A stretch of DNA of 64,000 nucleotides from Streptomyces sp. CB01373 (lineage in GTDB: Bacteria; Actinomycetota; Actinomycetes; Streptomycetales; Streptomycetaceae). Positions 39,571 through 48,566 of this stretch are shown here, piece after piece. The notes under the pieces are model-generated. The model did no database searches and was not told where the DNA came from. It saw only the letters and a program-made list of their open reading frames with translations. The stretch spans positions 96,412 through 160,411 of the forward strand of contig NZ_NNBK01000005.1 of NCBI RefSeq assembly GCF_002803075.1, written 5' to 3'. Numbering within the stretch: position 1 is the first letter of the stretch; each line of letters begins with the position of its first letter. A program made the translations under genes and the position numbers.

Positions 39571-40689
39571 GTGTCAGGACGAGTGCCGCGTCTGGTGTGT
39601 ACGGCGGCGGTGGCCGCGCAGGCCGCCCTCGTACCGGTGGCCGCCGTGGCCGCGCCCGGGCCGCAGGAGCCCGGACAGCGGTCCGTCTCCGAGCTGCTGA
39701 CGGATCTGCAGAAGCTGTACCGGCAGGCCGAGCAGGCCACCGAGACCTACAACGCCGGCGCCGAGCGGCTGAAACGGCAGCGCGTCGAGGCCGACCGCCT
39801 CGACGCCGACCTCGGCGCCGCCCGGCGCGCCCTGCGCGACAGCCGCACGCAGGCGGCACGGCTGGCCCTTCAGCAGTACCAGGGCAGCAGCACCGAACTC
39901 TCCCCGTACCTGCGGCTGCTGCTGGCACCCGACCCGCAGCAGGCACTGGCGGAGGGGCATCTGCTCGGGCAGCTGGCGCGGGAGCGGGCCGAGACGGTCA
40001 GGCGGCTCACCACCAACGAGAAGAAGGCCGCCGACCTCGCCGGCAAGGCCCGCAGGACACTCGACACCCGGGTCGCGCTCGCCCAGCGGCAGCAGCAGGC
40101 CCGGGACGACGTCCAGGCACGGCTGCACGACGTGGAGAAGCTGCTGGCCTCACTCAGCGCCGAACAGGTGACGGCGCTGGCCCGGACCGAGACGGACGGG
40201 GCCGCCGCGGCGCAGCGCTCGTTCCTGGCCTCCGGGGTACTCAGAGGCCTCCGCAGGCCGTCACGGGAGGGCGACGAGGCCGTGCGCTACGCCGTGCGCC
40301 AGCTCGGCAAGCCGTACCAGTGGGGCGCCACGGGGCCGCGGGCGTACGACTGCTCGGGGCTGACCTCGCAGGCCTGGGAGCACGCCGGGACGCCCATCCC
40401 GCGCACCAGCCAGGAGCAGTGGGCGCGGCTGAAACACATCCCGCTGCACGAGCTCAGGCCCGGCGACCTGGTCGTCTACTTCCCCGAGGCCACGCATGTC
40501 GCGCTCTACCTCGGCGACGGGATGGTGGTGCAGGCCCCGCGGCCCGGCAAGAGGGTGAAGGTCTCACCGGTCGCGGCCAACCCGGTGCTGGGCGCCGTAC
40601 GGCCCGATCCGGGCGGGGAGCCCATGCGGCGGTACACACCGCCGGAGCTCCCCCGGGGCGCCCTGACCAAGCCTCACGCCCGTCTCTAG
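39571..40689 (+). CDS. Secreted NlpC/P60 peptidoglycan endopeptidase with coiled-coil
   Basis: This 372-residue protein has a short signal peptide (cleavage near AVAA, about residue 24). A long coiled coil rich in Glu/Arg/Gln (about 35-215) follows, then an NlpC/P60 domain with the catalytic Cys in YDCSGLTSQAW and His in ATHVALYLGDG. Such proteins cut the stem-peptide D-Glu-meso-DAP bond in spore or cell walls. GTG 39571 follows GGGAGG by seven bases. The TAG stop lies inside the terminal CTAG of a MITE. No ydaO-like riboswitch fold is apparent in the short leader. Confidence 0.92.
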   Translation: MSGRVPRLVCTAAVAAQAALVPVAAVAAPGPQEPGQRSVSELLTDLQKLYRQAEQATETYNAGAERLKRQRVEADRLDADLGAARRALRDSRTQAARLALQQYQGSSTELSPYLRLLLAPDPQQALAEGHLLGQLARERAETVRRLTTNEKKAADLAGKARRTLDTRVALAQRQQQARDDVQARLHDVEKLLASLSAEQVTALARTETDGAAAAQRSFLASGVLRGLRRPSREGDEAVRYAVRQLGKPYQWGATGPRAYDCSGLTSQAWEHAGTPIPRTSQEQWARLKHIPLHELRPGDLVVYFPEATHVALYLGDGMVVQAPRPGKRVKVSPVAANPVLGAVRPDPGGEPMRRYTPPELPRGALTKPHARL

Positions 40690-40881
40690 TGCTGTGGCCG
40701 GGAAGGTTTGCCGGAAAGCTCGCGGCGTCCGGTGCGGTACATCGCAAGGCGGAGCATCGCCCGCGTACTGGATGTACTCGGGTGATGCGACAACGCGGCT
40801 GGGGGTCCCCCCTGCTCGAAGAGCTTGGGGGAGCCGTGCCGGGCGTCGCGAGCCGGTGAACCTTTCCGGTCGCAGCACTAG
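40686..40881. mobile_element. MITE of 196 bp with CTAG ends between convergent stop codons
   Basis: Both ends read CTAGTGCTG inward, then (T/C)G(G/A)CCGG(G/A)AAGGTT and (T/C)(G/A)CCGG, giving about 29-base terminal inverted repeats. CTAG is the outer tetranucleotide at each end. The interior holds further inverted repeats around 40756-40790 and a GGGGGTCCCCCC palindrome (40801-40832). No transposase frame exists, so it depended on an IS elsewhere. Its left CTAG gives the TAG of the NlpC gene and its right CTAG gives the TAG of the flavoprotein gene. Confidence 0.8.
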
Positions 40882-42140
40882 GCGACGGACGCCTCGGAGA
40901 CCTCGGCGAGATAGGCCTGGGCCTTGTCCGGGTCGAAGAAGAACTTCTCCAGATCGGCCGGGTCGTCGAAGCAGTTCACGAAGCGGTCGGCGACCGGCTG
41001 GAGCTGACCGGCCGCACCGAGGAGGTTCAGGACGTGCTCCGGCGGCGGGGCCAGCATGGCGTTGGTCCACTTCGTGACGTGCTGGGCGGTGGCCCAGTAG
41101 CGGTCGAACGTCTGCCGCATCCACGTCTCGTCGAACGGCTTGTCGCCGTGCTCGAGGATGGCGGCCAGGTACGCGGCGGCGCACTTGGAGGCCGAGTTGG
41201 AGCCCTGGCCGGTGATCGGGTCGTTGGCGACGACGACGTCGGCGACGCCGAGGACCAGCCCGCCGCCGGGCAGCCGGCCGACCGGCTTGCGCACGGTCGG
41301 CGCGTAGCGGCCTGCGAGCGTGCCGCCGGCGTCCGTGAGCTCGACGCCGGCGGTCCGGGCGTACTCCCAGGGCAGGAACGTCCTCATCAGGTCCAGCGTC
41401 AGGGCCAGGTGCTCGGACGGGTCCTTGATCCCCCGGAAGGCGTCGAGCGGGCCGCCGGGTATGCCCTCCCAGAACAGGATGTCGGCACGGCCGGACAGGG
41501 TGAGCGTCGGCATGATGAACATCTCGCCGACGCCGGGCACCAGGTTGCAGCGGACCGCGTCGAACTCCGGGTGCTCCGGACGCGTGCCCAGGCCGTGCAC
41601 GTACGCCACCGCCAGCGCGCGCTGCGGCTCGCTGTACGGGGAGCGGGAGGCGTCCCGCTCGAACATCTTCACCAGCTCGCCCTTGCCCGCGGAGACGAGG
41701 ACGAGGTCGTACGTACGGGAGAAGTAGTCCAGGTCGCCGACCGCGGCGCCGTGGATGACGAGCCGGCCGCCGCGCTGGGCGAACGTCTCCATCCAGCCGG
41801 CCATCTTCACCCGCTGGTCGACCGACTGCGCGTACCCGTCGAGCCGGCCCACCCAGTCGATCGCCCGCTGCGAGGGGCCGGGGTCGAAGGAGCCGGGGGC
41901 GGCGACCGAGACGCCGAGGCCCTCGATGTCCGGGGCCTGGTCCTCCCAGAAGTTCAGCTTCAGGTCCCGCTCGTGCTGGAGGGCCGTATGGAACATGCAC
42001 TGCGTCGACATGACCCTGCCGGTGCGGATCTCGTCCGCGGTCCGGTTGGACATCAGGGTGACCTCGTACCCGTGCGACTGGAGTCCGAGGGCCAGCTGGA
42101 GACCGGACTGCCCGGCCCCCACGACGAGTATCTTCCGCAT
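40878..42140 (-). CDS. Styrene/indole monooxygenase-type flavoprotein
   Basis: This 420-residue protein begins with a Rossmann motif KILVVGAGQSGLQLALGL, then substrate-side motifs (RTGRVMSTQCMFHTAL) and the FAD loop DPITGQGSNSASKCAA. It is similar to StyA-type two-component flavin monooxygenases, which epoxidise vinyl or indole rings and need a separate reductase; none is in the window. It lies 61 bases downstream of the conservon genes on the same strand, so it may be controlled with them. The TAG stop is part of the MITE end. Confidence 0.88.
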   Translation of the reverse strand: MRKILVVGAGQSGLQLALGLQSHGYEVTLMSNRTADEIRTGRVMSTQCMFHTALQHERDLKLNFWEDQAPDIEGLGVSVAAPGSFDPGPSQRAIDWVGRLDGYAQSVDQRVKMAGWMETFAQRGGRLVIHGAAVGDLDYFSRTYDLVLVSAGKGELVKMFERDASRSPYSEPQRALAVAYVHGLGTRPEHPEFDAVRCNLVPGVGEMFIMPTLTLSGRADILFWEGIPGGPLDAFRGIKDPSEHLALTLDLMRTFLPWEYARTAGVELTDAGGTLAGRYAPTVRKPVGRLPGGGLVLGVADVVVANDPITGQGSNSASKCAAAYLAAILEHGDKPFDETWMRQTFDRYWATAQHVTKWTNAMLAPPPEHVLNLLGAAGQLQPVADRFVNCFDDPADLEKFFFDPDKAQAYLAEVSEASVA

Positions 42141-42201
42141 ACGGGTGCTGCCTCCTACGGCTTCGGGACTGCGCGCTGGACTGCTCGGGGAGCGGGTGCG
42201 G

Positions 42202-42843
42202 TCACTCCTCGGGGGTCTCCTCGAGCGCGTGGGCCACCAGGGCCAGCAGGGTCTCGATGGCCGAGATCCGCCGCCGGGCGTCCATGATCATGACAGGTAT
42301 GTGTGCGGGTATCGACAGGGCCTCCCGCACGTCCTCCGGGTCGAACTGCTCGCTGCCCTCGAAGTGGTTGACGGCGACGATGTACGGCAGCCCGCAGCTC
42401 TCGAAGTAGTCCAGCGCCGGGAAGCAGTCCTTCAGACGGCGGGTGTCGGCCAGGACCACGGCGCCGATCGCGCCGCGCACCAGGTCGTCCCACATGAACC
42501 AGAACCGCTGCTGGCCCGGCGTGCCGAACACGTAGAGCACGAGGTCGTCGTCGAGCGTGATCCGGCCGTAGTCCATGGCGACCGTGGTGGTCGTCTTGTC
42601 CGGCGTGTCGGTGAGGTCGTCGGTCCCCTCGCTCGCCTCGGTCATCAGCGCCTCGGTCTGCAGGGGCGTGATCTCCGAGACGGCGGTGACCAGCGTGGTC
42701 TTGCCGACGCCGAAGCCGCCGGCCACCACGATCTTCGTGGCGACCGGGGCGCGGGTGCGGTCCGTCTGCCAGGGCTGCGGGGCCTCGTCGGGCTCGGCGA
42801 GCGGGGGGACGCCCACAGCGGCGTCAGAGACGGCGGAGTCCAC
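42202..42843 (-). CDS. Conservon GTPase (CvnD-like)
   Basis: This 213-residue protein is a small GTPase of the MglA-like/conservon class: P-loop GGFGVGKTTL, switch-II FGTPGQQRFWF and the VNHFEG loop, in which the usual NKxD is altered. CvnD associates with the conservon sensor complex and cycles between nucleotide states. It overlaps cvnC by 20 bases and is the fourth gene of the operon. The start ATG is at 42843. Confidence 0.92.
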   Translation of the reverse strand: MDSAVSDAAVGVPPLAEPDEAPQPWQTDRTRAPVATKIVVAGGFGVGKTTLVTAVSEITPLQTEALMTEASEGTDDLTDTPDKTTTTVAMDYGRITLDDDLVLYVFGTPGQQRFWFMWDDLVRGAIGAVVLADTRRLKDCFPALDYFESCGLPYIVAVNHFEGSEQFDPEDVREALSIPAHIPVMIMDARRRISAIETLLALVAHALEETPEE

Positions 42844-43240
42844 TCAGCACCCTTTCCAGCAGCGCGCGTTCCGGCCGGCCCGTGCCATGACCGGTTCCGG
42901 TTCCGTACACACGGATCTTTCCCTGGTCCGCGAGGTCGCTCAGCAGCACGCGGACCACGCCGAGCGGCATCTTCAGCAGCGCGGCGATCTCCGCCACCGT
43001 CCGCATCCGGCGGCACAGTTCGACGATGGCCCGCACCTCGGGCATGCCCGGGTGGGCGAGCGAGCCGCAGGTCAGCTCCTTGCGCTCCTCCGGGGCCTCG
43101 AGCGCGGCCACGAACGTCTCCACCTGGAGCACGTGGCCGAAGCGCGTACGGCCGCCGGTGAGCGAGTAGGGGCGGACGCGGGAGGCCTTGCGGTCACCGC
43201 CGCGGACCGGGAGCTGCCGTTTGGACGTACTGCCGCTCAT
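42824..43240 (-). CDS. Conservon DUF742 protein (CvnC-like)
   Basis: This 138-residue protein has the DUF742 pattern: RVRPYSLTGGRTRF, LETFVAALEAPEERKEL-like core and a winged-helix-like end (EIAALLKMPLGVVRVLLSDLADQG). It probably bridges the sensor and GTPase in the conservon complex; a DNA-binding role is suspected but not shown. Its start overlaps the cvnB stop as ATGA, and its stop overlaps the cvnD start. Confidence 0.92.
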   Translation of the reverse strand: MSGSTSKRQLPVRGGDRKASRVRPYSLTGGRTRFGHVLQVETFVAALEAPEERKELTCGSLAHPGMPEVRAIVELCRRMRTVAEIAALLKMPLGVVRVLLSDLADQGKIRVYGTGTGHGTGRPERALLERVLSGLRRL

Positions 43241-43779
43241 CGGGCCGTCCCTTCGGTGCTCCCGTCGGTTTCCAGGGACTTGCGCAGCTCGCTGCGGAGT
43301 TCCGGCGTCAGGACGTGTCCGGCGCGGCCGACGAAGAGCGCCATGTGGTAGGCCACCACGCTCATGTCGCAGTCCGCGGAGCCGTGCACGCCGAGCAGGG
43401 ACCCGTCGCTGATCGACATGACGAACAGGCTGCCCTCGTCCATCGCGACCATCGTGTGCTTGACCGTGCCGGAGTCCATCAGCTTGGCGGCGCCGAGCGT
43501 GAGGCTGCCGATGCCGGAGACGATGGTGGCGAGGTCGGCGGCGGAGCCGCGCGGGCCGGTGCGCCTGCCACCGGCCTGGCGGACCTTGTCGATGGGGGTC
43601 CCCCCGCGCGAGCTCGTTCGAGCGTGTGGGAGGTCGGGGTCCGAGGAGAGGAGCAGGAGGCCGTCGGAGGAGACGACGGCCACCGACTCGATGCCGGGGA
43701 CCTCCTCGACGAGGTTCGTCAGCAGCCAGTGCAGGTTGCGGGCCTCACTGCTCAGTCCGAAGGTACTGGGCGCGGTCAA
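43237..43779 (-). CDS. Conservon roadblock/LC7 protein (CvnB-like)
   Basis: This 180-residue roadblock/LC7 protein (NLHWLLTNLVEEVPGIESVAV, LTLGAAKLMDSG, YHMALFVGRAGHVL) probably regulates the conservon GTPase. It is longer than usual: an insert of about 25 residues near residue 55 (HARTSSRGGTPIDKVR) is encoded by a GGGGGTCCCCCC repeat at 43593-43633. Its ends overlap cvnA and cvnC by ATGA/GTGA-type overlaps, so the operon is translationally coupled. Confidence 0.92.
   Translation of the reverse strand: MTAPSTFGLSSEARNLHWLLTNLVEEVPGIESVAVVSSDGLLLLSSDPDLPHARTSSRGGTPIDKVRQAGGRRTGPRGSAADLATIVSGIGSLTLGAAKLMDSGTVKHTMVAMDEGSLFVMSISDGSLLGVHGSADCDMSVVAYHMALFVGRAGHVLTPELRSELRKSLETDGSTEGTAR
43593..43633. 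repeat. GGGGGTCCCCCC palindromic repeat inserted within cvnB
   Basis: The motif TGGGGGTCCCCCC followed by a GCGCGAGCTCGTTCGAGC core and GTGTGGGAG matches a dispersed Streptomyces repeat, also present at 40800-40832 and, inverted, at 46924-46958. Here it keeps the frame and adds residues to the roadblock protein. Confidence 0.65.
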
Positions 43780-46700
43780 CTGCTTGCCTCCTCGACTGTG
43801 CCCCCCGTGTTCTGATCGGCGATCTCCGCCTCCGCCTCGCGGTAGCCCTCCTGCGCTCCGCGGTGGAAGCCGCCCAGGCGGCGCCGGAGTGCCTCGGCGT
43901 CCACGGAAGCGTTGCGCTGGCGCGGGGCCGGGGCGGGGGCGGAGATCCTCGGGGTCCGCTTGGGCAGACCCTTGGCGGTGATCTCGTCCTCCGCCGCGTC
44001 GGGGGTGCGGTGGTGTTCCGCCTCGGCGTCGCCGTCGGCGGGGGCGTTCTGCTGCGGGGGCAGCGTGGTGCGGGCGGCCTCGGCGCGGGCTTCGCCCGCG
44101 AGCGGCGCCGGGGTCTCGGGCTCGCTCCCGGCCGCGGGGGTTTCCCGGCCGGGTGCGGACGGTGCCTGCGGGGCCCGCTCGTCGTCGGCGGGCGCGGGGT
44201 GCGGACGCGCCGGGTCCGGCTCGCCCGCGGGTGACGGAAGCAGAAGCTCCATCGTCGTCTCGACCAACGGCACCGAGTCCCCACCAACGGAACCCTCGGC
44301 GACCGGCTCTCCGGCGGCCGGGTCCTCGGCAGTGGGCTCTCCGGAGGTCAGTCCTCCGGTCGCCGCTCTGTCGGCGGCAGGTCCTCCGGCGGCCGGTCTC
44401 CCGGCAGCCGACTCTCCGGTGGCCGGGCCTCCGGCGGTCGGAACCTCAGCGGTCCGCACTCCGGCGCCCGGTCCCTCGGCGGCAGGTCCTCCGTCGGCCG
44501 GGCCTCCGGTGGACAGTTCCTCGGGGGTCGGCTTCTTCGTCGACGGGGTCTCGGTGGGACGGTCCTTGTCCGTCGCCTCTGCCTCGCGTACCGCCTTCTC
44601 GGCCAGGGCGACCAGGGGGTCGGTGCCCTCGGTGCGGGTGGGCAGGACGTTGGAGTTGGCCTCGGCCGCGGCGCCCGGCTGGGAGACCGCGGAGGTCTCG
44701 CCGGGGGCCGGGGCGGAGTCCGCGACGGCGGAGGCGGGCGCGGCCGCCAGCACGGACTTGGGGACGACCACGACAGCCGCGATGCCGCCCTGCTTCTGCT
44801 CGCGCAGCTGCACGCGCACACCGTGCCGGTGGGCGAGGCGGGCCACGACGTACAGGCCGAGGCCCAGACCCTGGTCGCCCTCCTCGTCGTAGGCGGACTT
44901 CGGGTCGAACTCGGTGAGCCGGACGTTGAGGCGGGCCAGCCGCTCCTCGGGCACGCCGATGCCCTCGTCCTGGACGGAGAGCATGACCTCGCCGTTCTCC
45001 AGGAGCCAGCCGGAGACCTCGACGGGCTGGTCGGGCGGGGAGAACGAGGTGGCGTTCTCCAGGAGTTCGGCCAGCAGGTGGGACAGGTCGTCCGCCGCGA
45101 AGCCCGCGACATGCGCGTGCGGCGGCAGGGCGGCGATACGGACGCGCTCGTAGCGCTCGATCTCGCTGACCGCGGCGCGTACGACGTCGACCAGCGGGAC
45201 CGGCCCGGCGTGCTGCTGGACGTGCTCGGAGCCGGCCAGCACCAGCAGGTTCTCGCTGTGCCGGCGCATCACCGTGGCGAAGTGGTCGAGCTTGAAGAGG
45301 GTGGACAGGCGGTCGGGGTCCTGCTCCCGGTCCTCCAGGCCCTCGATGACGGTGAGTTGCCGCTCCACCAGACCCAGCGTGCGCAGCGCGAGATTGACGA
45401 AGCTGCCGCCTATGCCGCTGCGCATCCGGTCCAACTGAGCGGCGGAGTCGGCGAGTTCGGCGTGCAGCTGCTCACGGGCGTCGGCCATCTTCTGGCGCTG
45501 GCCGACCAGGTGCTTGCGGTCGGTCTCCAGCGTGGCGATGCGCTCGGTGAGCGTGACGGCCTGCGCGTGCAGGGTGTTGACCGAGCGGACGACCTGCGCG
45601 AACTCGTCGTTGCGGCCGGTGAACTTGACGGGTTCCTCGGTGGCCGGGTCCTGCGCTCCGGCCAGCCGCGCCGAGCCCAGGCGCAGCACCGCGAGCGGCC
45701 GGGTCAGGGTCCGGGCGAGTCCGGTGGCGATGCCGATGGTGACCAGCAGCAGGCCGCCGAGCAGCGCGACGCGGATCTCCAGCGCGGTGACGTCGTCGTC
45801 GCGGAGCTGCGCCAGGTCCTTGGTGCGGTGGTCGTACAGGGAGGACTCGGCGCCGCGCATCAGGTCGACGCGGGCGCTGAGCGCGGCGTCGGCCTTGGTG
45901 ACGCTGGTGGCCAGGTCGCTGCCGGAGAGCGTGGGCTGCCCGGTCAGCGCGGCGAGGTACTTGTCCGCGGTGTCGACCTCGGCTCCGCTCACCGTGGAGT
46001 CGTACGCCGCGAGGGCCTCCTTGGGCGCGGTGTCGCGGAAGCCGGCGAGGGCGGCGTCCGAGCGCAGCCGGGCCTGCTGGGCGGCGGTGCTCAGGGCGTC
46101 GCGCTGCTTGGTGTCGGCCTCCGAGGAGGTGGCGGTCTGGGTGGGCAGGCCGGTGACGGGGTCGTAGACGGTCTGCGTGGTGTGCGGCACGTTCAGTGCC
46201 GCGAGCAGCAGTCCGCGGGTGGCGGCGGCCTGCTGGACGGCTGTGTCGAGCTGGGCGAGCGCGTGGGCGCCGGCGCCGGCCCGTGTGGGCATCCGCTCGG
46301 CCAGCTGCTCGGCGAGCTTGTGCAGCTCGGTGATGGCGGCGGAGTAGGCCTGGTGGACCTCGAGGGCGGTGCTCTTCCCGGTGAGCGCTGAGCGGCGCAC
46401 GGCGGCGATGCCGTCGAGGTCCTCGCGCAGCCAGGCGGGTGTGTCGGTGTCGGCGCGCAGCTCGTCGACCTGGCGGTCCACGCGGGCGCTGCTCTGCTCG
46501 GAGGGCGCCTTGGCGCCGGGGCGGCCGGCCGCGACGTAGGAGGTGACCTCGTCGCGCTCGTCGGCCAGCGAGTGGGCGAGGCCGAGCGCGTCCTGGGTCT
46601 GCCCGGCGAGCGTCACCAGGTTCTGGGTGTCGTTCACCTGCCCGGAGGCGGCTATCAAGGAGGGCGCGCCCGCACCGGCCACCGCGGCCGCCACGACGGC

Positions 46701-46853
46701 GACGGCGGCGATCAGCCGGTTGCGTACGTGTGTGGGACGGCCCTTGCCGACGGGGGTGACGGGGGGCGTGCCGGGCGTCTGCGCCGGGGCTCCTGCCATG
46801 GCCGTCTGCTTGCCTGCGCGCCGAGGCCGCTTCTTCTGCACCGGTGCTCGCAT
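43776..46853 (-). CDS. Conservon sensor histidine-kinase-like protein (CvnA-like)
   Basis: This 1025-residue protein has a membrane segment near 45-65, a large extracytoplasmic nitrate/sulfonate-sensor-type domain, a second membrane segment (about 358-378), a HAMP linker and a GHKL ATPase (LAELLENATSFSPPD, DEGIGVPEERL, DQGLGLGLYVVARLA). A long Pro/Ala/Gly-rich tail follows. CvnA proteins resemble sensor kinases and assemble with CvnB-D. The tail (about 720-1000) is low-complexity with repeated GGPA-type units. It heads the operon and starts at ATG 46853. Confidence 0.93.
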   Translation of the reverse strand: MRAPVQKKRPRRAGKQTAMAGAPAQTPGTPPVTPVGKGRPTHVRNRLIAAVAVVAAAVAGAGAPSLIAASGQVNDTQNLVTLAGQTQDALGLAHSLADERDEVTSYVAAGRPGAKAPSEQSSARVDRQVDELRADTDTPAWLREDLDGIAAVRRSALTGKSTALEVHQAYSAAITELHKLAEQLAERMPTRAGAGAHALAQLDTAVQQAAATRGLLLAALNVPHTTQTVYDPVTGLPTQTATSSEADTKQRDALSTAAQQARLRSDAALAGFRDTAPKEALAAYDSTVSGAEVDTADKYLAALTGQPTLSGSDLATSVTKADAALSARVDLMRGAESSLYDHRTKDLAQLRDDDVTALEIRVALLGGLLLVTIGIATGLARTLTRPLAVLRLGSARLAGAQDPATEEPVKFTGRNDEFAQVVRSVNTLHAQAVTLTERIATLETDRKHLVGQRQKMADAREQLHAELADSAAQLDRMRSGIGGSFVNLALRTLGLVERQLTVIEGLEDREQDPDRLSTLFKLDHFATVMRRHSENLLVLAGSEHVQQHAGPVPLVDVVRAAVSEIERYERVRIAALPPHAHVAGFAADDLSHLLAELLENATSFSPPDQPVEVSGWLLENGEVMLSVQDEGIGVPEERLARLNVRLTEFDPKSAYDEEGDQGLGLGLYVVARLAHRHGVRVQLREQKQGGIAAVVVVPKSVLAAAPASAVADSAPAPGETSAVSQPGAAAEANSNVLPTRTEGTDPLVALAEKAVREAEATDKDRPTETPSTKKPTPEELSTGGPADGGPAAEGPGAGVRTAEVPTAGGPATGESAAGRPAAGGPAADRAATGGLTSGEPTAEDPAAGEPVAEGSVGGDSVPLVETTMELLLPSPAGEPDPARPHPAPADDERAPQAPSAPGRETPAAGSEPETPAPLAGEARAEAARTTLPPQQNAPADGDAEAEHHRTPDAAEDEITAKGLPKRTPRISAPAPAPRQRNASVDAEALRRRLGGFHRGAQEGYREAEAEIADQNTGGTVEEASS
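44290..44530 (-). repeat. Degenerate coding repeat in the CvnA tail
   Basis: About ten imperfect units of roughly 24 bases (CTCCGG(C/T)GGCC variants) encode TGGPA/AGGPAAE-like stretches of low complexity. They should be unfolded and may vary in number between strains. Confidence 0.6.
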
Positions 46854-47258
46854 TCCTGTACTCGTGTACTCATGGGCCCGGGTGGTGCCCCGTCAGCTGG
46901 CGCGGACGGGTGCGTACACCCTACCCACGCTCTCGACTCCGCTCGAGCAGGGGGGACCTGCATCGGTTCCCGACCCTCCCAGTGCCGGTGGGCAGTGGTC
47001 CTGCATCGTCCGACCGGCCACCCGAAGGAGTGAACCCCGGAGGGTAGTTGGCGGGCAAGTTCCTCCGGCGTGTGCACGGGCACGGTGAGGTGGGCCGGTT
47101 GGACGTCTGCGGCGGGCTTTGGCAGTATTCGCCGCCACGTCTTCCCGGAGCGATCCAATTGCACCCAAACCAGGCGGCTGACCTGCGTCGCCTCGTCGAT
47201 TCCCGGACGGTTGCCACCCTTTCGCAAGGCTTGTGAAGGGCTCGTGCAGACTGGCCGG
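46854..47258. other. Divergent promoter interval between cvnA and the PP2C-like gene
   Basis: The 405-base interval holds the promoters of both genes but no reading frame that I trust. At 46924-46958 it carries the inverted copy of the dispersed repeat (GCTCGAGCAGGGGGGACC). No clear -10/-35 pair stands out. Confidence 0.5.
46924..46958 (-). repeat. Dispersed GGTCCCCCC repeat copy upstream of cvnA
   Basis: On the minus strand it reads GGTCCCCCCTGCTCGAGCGG then AGTCGAGAGCGTGGG, the same family as the copies at 40800 and 43593. Confidence 0.6.
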
Positions 47259-48047
47259 ATGCGCACTGAGGTTGTTTCGGAGCCCGGCCGTCCCGACTGC
47301 CCCAACGAGGACTTCGCGAGTGTCGGACTACCCGCGTCTGGACAGGGTGGTTGCCTCGTCGTCCTGGACGGGGTGACGCCGCCGCGGACCGGGACGGGGT
47401 GTTCGCATTCGGTCTCCTGGTTCACCGCCCGGCTGGGCGGCGCGCTGACCGAACTGACGGTTTCCTGCCGAGATCTGACGCTGTCGGAGATTCTTTCGCG
47501 AGCCATCCTCCGTACCGCCGAGTCGCACGCTCCGACCTGTGACCTTTCTCACCCGCGCACGCCTCAGGCAACCGTCGTTCTGGCCCGCTGGTCGGCGGAG
47601 GCGGTCGACTACCTGGTGCTGTCCGACTCGGTGCTGCTGCTGGAGTCCCCCGACGGGTCGGTCACCCCGGTCCTGGACGACCGGCTGGCCCGGCTGCCCC
47701 GGGCGTCGCTCGCCACGGACGCGCTCATCGACGCCGTCGTGCGCAACAAGGAGGGCGGCTTCTTCACCGCGGCGGCGGATCCCTCGGTGGCCGCCCGCGC
47801 CGTGACGGGCAGCGTGCCGCGCGCCGGGGTCCGCGCGCTGGCCGCGCTGACGGACGGGTCGGCGCGGTGGGTGGAGAAGTTCCAAGCGGGCGACTGGGCA
47901 GGGTGCCTCGGGCTGGTGCGCGAGGAGGGGGCGGGCTCGCTGGTGGGCCGGGTGCGGGCCCTGGAGACGGCCGACAAGGAGGAGCGGACGTATCTGCGGC
48001 GCAGCAAGACGCACGACGACGCGACGGTGGTGTTCGTGGAGCCGTGA
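47259..48047 (+). CDS. PP2C-like/phosphatase-fold protein
   Basis: This 262-residue protein has PP2C-type features: PNEDFASVG (metal-binding Asp/Glu region), VVLDGVTPPR (DG motif), DYLVLSDSVLLL and a late KTHDDATVVFV (DD motif). Some metal ligands of active PP2C enzymes are weak, so activity is uncertain. ATG 47259 gives the natural N-terminus. It diverges from cvnA and is followed 27 bases later by the convergent MarR gene. Confidence 0.8.
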   Translation: MRTEVVSEPGRPDCPNEDFASVGLPASGQGGCLVVLDGVTPPRTGTGCSHSVSWFTARLGGALTELTVSCRDLTLSEILSRAILRTAESHAPTCDLSHPRTPQATVVLARWSAEAVDYLVLSDSVLLLESPDGSVTPVLDDRLARLPRASLATDALIDAVVRNKEGGFFTAAADPSVAARAVTGSVPRAGVRALAALTDGSARWVEKFQAGDWAGCLGLVREEGAGSLVGRVRALETADKEERTYLRRSKTHDDATVVFVEP

Positions 48048-48074
48048 TCACGGCCAGCCGGGCGCCGCGACCGG

Positions 48075-48566
48075 CTACTTCTCCGTGACCTGGTTCAACT
48101 CGTGCAGCAGACGGGCCAGTTCAGCCACCTCGCGGCGGTCCCAGTGGGCGAGCTGGCTGACGTAGCGGGCGCGGCGCGCCTCGCGCACCTGGCCGACCCG
48201 GCGGCGGCCGTCGTCGGTGAGGGCCACCAGCCAGGCCCGTCCGTCGGCGGGGTCCGGTTCCCGGGCGACGAGGCCGAGTTGCTCCAGGGCGTGCAGCTGG
48301 CGTGACATGGTCGCCTTGCCGACGCCGATGTACCCGGCGAGCTCCGTGGCGCGCTGGCGGCCGCACTCCTCCAGGCGGACCAGCAGCCCGTAGGCGGCGG
48401 GCTCCAGGTGCGGATGGACCTCGCGCGCCATCTCGCCCTGGTTGGCCCGTGCGCGGCGCAGCAGCACCGTCAGTTCGCGTTCCAGGGACAGGAACTCCCG
48501 GTCCGCACCGCTCGGGGACGCGCCGGACACGGCCCCACGTCCGCCGCTGTTTCCGTCTTCGTGCAC
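48075..48566 (-). CDS. MarR-family transcriptional regulator
   Basis: This 163-residue protein has a winged helix-turn-helix (TELAGYIGVGKATMSRQLHALEQLGLV) and the wing DPADGRAWLVALTDDGR typical of MarR. It probably represses a nearby transport or stress gene in response to a phenolic ligand. The divergent GH25 gene lies 196 bases away and is a possible target. Its end (HELNQVTEK) converges on the PP2C-like gene. Confidence 0.9.
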   Translation of the reverse strand: MHEDGNSGGRGAVSGASPSGADREFLSLERELTVLLRRARANQGEMAREVHPHLEPAAYGLLVRLEECGRQRATELAGYIGVGKATMSRQLHALEQLGLVAREPDPADGRAWLVALTDDGRRRVGQVREARRARYVSQLAHWDRREVAELARLLHELNQVTEK

